A DNA stretch of 14,710 bases from an uncultured Catenibacterium sp. (GTDB lineage Bacteria; Bacillota_I; Bacilli_A; Erysipelotrichales; Coprobacillaceae), in assembly GCF_900764565.1 (NCBI RefSeq), contig NZ_CAAFOM010000223.1, forward strand, positions 1 to 14,710, read 5' to 3'. The notes beneath the pieces were generated by a model. The model saw only the letters and a program-made list of their open reading frames with translations, had not been told where the DNA came from and ran no database searches. Below are positions 14,677 to 14,710 of the stretch, in pieces. The translations under genes were made by a program, and so were the position numbers. The stretch's first letter is position 1. The number at the start of each line of letters is the position of its first letter.

Positions 14677-14710
14677 AGATCGGAAGAGCACACGTCTGAA
14701 CTCCAGTCAC
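14677..14710 (+). other. Illumina TruSeq adapter remnant (artefact)
   Basis: The last 34 bases start AGATCGGAAGAGCACACG and match the TruSeq read-1 3' adapter through to ...CTCCAGTCAC exactly, at the very end of the window. They are sequencing vector, not genome. They create a false in-frame stop in the final gene. The base at 14676 (A) could belong to either side. Confidence 0.98.

Noticed and set aside
1..14710. CRISPR array, tRNA, rRNA, transposase, integrase, attachment sites or riboswitch
   Set aside because: I saw no repeat-spacer pattern, no mobile-element protein, no RNA-gene signature and no gap larger than about 125 bases outside genes.

Overview
The window is one AT-rich, fully plus-strand stretch of a low-GC Gram-positive bacterium (Bacillota). 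Strong AGGAGG-type ribosome binding sites, extended -10 promoters, AT-biased codons and a CpsB-type PHP phosphatase next to BY-kinases support this. A gut anaerobe of the Erysipelotrichia/Clostridia type is plausible, but that is inference; no rRNA or other species marker is present. The sequence looks like a short-read contig: its last 34 bases (14677-14710) are the Illumina TruSeq adapter, so the biological sequence ends near 14676 and the last gene is cut there.

Region A (1-3462) holds a radical SAM/SPASM enzyme that ends in its own intrinsic terminator. It is followed by a separate three-gene operon with an extended -10 promoter: an HprK/PEPCK-like P-loop protein, a membrane-anchored calcineurin-like phosphoesterase, and a small Ser-His signal-peptidase-like protein of the S24/S26 group. 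The three are coupled by 1-nt and 4-nt overlaps. Radical SAM/SPASM, HprK-like kinase and S26-type peptidase together are reminiscent of peptide-maturation (RiPP-like) neighbourhoods. No precursor peptide or PqqD-type chaperone is visible here, so the pathway is unproven.

Region B (3575 to the end) is a capsule/exopolysaccharide operon read from an extended -10 promoter at 3537-3545. It starts with a control module: a CpsB-type tyrosine phosphatase, a membrane-anchored Ig-like protein, and two different chain-length-regulator/BY-kinase fusions in tandem, each with a tyrosine-rich tail. Next come a phosphoglycosyl transferase that should load the first sugar on undecaprenyl phosphate, a PglA/CapM-like GT4 glycosyltransferase, an EpsG-type membrane polymerase, a second GT4, a GT2, a GT32-like DxD transferase, and a third GT4 broken by the contig end. 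Most junctions are overlaps or gaps under 16 nt, which fits one polycistronic mRNA. No flippase, LytR-type ligase or nucleotide-sugar genes are seen; they may lie beyond the end.

Points most worth a second look are the adapter, the radical SAM/HprK/phosphoesterase/S26 group, the perfect 12-bp hairpin inside the first glycosyltransferase gene, the (Gly-Tyr)7 hexanucleotide tail of the second kinase, and a codon-use change at the GT32 gene.
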